This document shows positions 63,553 to 64,000 of a DNA stretch of 64,000 nucleotides, piece after piece. Where the stretch lies: positions 187,979,375 to 188,043,374 of the forward strand of contig CAKMRJ010000001.1 in the NCBI GenBank assembly GCA_928212115.1, in the 5' to 3' direction. Each line of letters opens with the position of its first letter. The first letter of the stretch is position 1. The translations under genes were made by a program, and so were the position numbers. Source of the DNA: Lactuca virosa. Taxonomy: Eukaryota > Streptophyta > Magnoliopsida > Asterales > Asteraceae. The notes below the pieces were generated by a model. The model had not been told where the DNA came from and did not search any database. It was given only the letters and a program-made list of their open reading frames with translations.

Positions 63553-64000
63553 ATGTCGACCTCTTTCGTTCCTAAGTCATCTGTTAGTAACAAGGTTCAT
63601 CTCTTTGACCAATACATCTTCTCTGATTGGAAATCAAAGGCCATGAAAGTTCTAAAATTCATGGATTTTGATATCTTCGACGTCATCAACAAAGGTCTTA
63701 TAGATGTTGTTCATCAATCGTCGAGTTATGGTACATCTGGTAGCAAGCTAAAAGGGAAATAGCTTCACTCTTATAATAAGGAAGATAAAAGGATGTTGAA
63801 TTTCAATGGAAAAGCCTGAATTGCTATTGGAAACTCACTTCCTTTTTCTGTCTATCGTTTGGTCCAAAACTACTCAACAGCTCAAGAGATGATGACCATT
63901 CTATCATCTGCTTTTGAGAAGGAGAACTCTTCAGACGATGAAGTTAAGTGTCTCATGGCTCAGACTGTTGAATCTCACACTGACACTTCACATGACAACG
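63553..64000 (+). pseudogene. Sirevirus-like gag of element F, broken, runs off the window
   Basis: ATG at 63553. The first 69 residues are open (HLFDQYIFSDWKSKAMKVL and FDVINKGL, with the W-x-x-K/R motif of copia gag), ending at TAG 63760-63762. In the same frame the family sequence goes on (YNKEDKRMLNFNGKA, stop TGA, then IAIGNSLPFSVYRLVQN), then SSAFEKENSSDDEVKCLMAQ, which comes too early, so an internal deletion is likely. Particle protein of a copia element; two stops make it non-functional. It may be the missing kind of gag for element S, which points away from it. Confidence 0.7.

Overview
The window is AT-rich nuclear plant DNA made almost entirely of nested LTR retrotransposons. No host gene, rRNA gene or tRNA gene could be supported. 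The evidence for a plant is plant-type Ty1/copia and Ty3/gypsy polyprotein domains, primer binding sites complementary to initiator tRNA-Met, a Sirevirus-like copia element with an extra ORF after pol, and a hAT-type miniature transposon with an 8-bp target duplication. The LTR motif style (clusters of TACGCCCAGCGTAC) reminds me of Asteraceae such as lettuce, but that is recollection and not proof.

Layout, left stack. An old + strand copia element (called X here) runs from 778 to 33888 and is bounded by the 5-bp target duplication AATAT (773-777 and 33889-33893). Its 5' LTR is split by a minus-strand gypsy element A (about 1818-16733), which keeps gag but has no recognisable pol. The 5' LTR of A is itself split by minus-strand copia element 1 (7830-15101, target duplication CATAT). 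The internal region of X (decayed gag, RT and RNase H) carries a solo minus-strand gypsy LTR (21985-24469). The 3' LTR of X is split by + strand gypsy element B (25826-33328), which has a decayed gag, an LTR minisatellite and an unrelated 45-bp minisatellite in place of pol. So 33 kb of sequence traces back to one original insertion of under 11 kb.

Middle. 33894-36579 holds a diverged + strand copia LTR (about 34050-34936) and a decayed minus-strand copia pol (about 34980-36579).

Right stack. A minus-strand Sirevirus-like element S spans 36580 to about 62405: 3' LTR, a long decayed env-like or third ORF, then pol. The third ORF is cut by + strand gypsy element 2 (40974-57531, target duplication GTTTG), the youngest-looking large element. 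Gypsy 2 carries an acidic plus coiled-coil upstream region, gag-protease, RT, RNase H and integrase, broken by frameshifts and stops. Gypsy 2 is in turn cut by minus-strand copia element 2 (48107-55268), a relative of copia 1 with nearly the whole polyprotein readable in several frames. The pol of S also holds a hAT-type MITE (59135-59866). The window ends with an LTR-like promoter fragment (about 62405-62990) and the start of another Sirevirus-like copia on the + strand (LTR, primer binding site, broken gag).

The most unusual signals are non-coding. (1) Copia 1 and copia 2 contain six hairpins whose 15-nt loop is conserved while the stem sequence differs from hairpin to hairpin but stays self-complementary. 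(2) Clusters of odd-length palindromes of three different sequences sit in LTR promoters or in the leader of unrelated elements, and one cluster is present in copia 1 but absent from the matching place in copia 2. All element names are local labels. No database search was possible, so lineage names are inferences from motifs.
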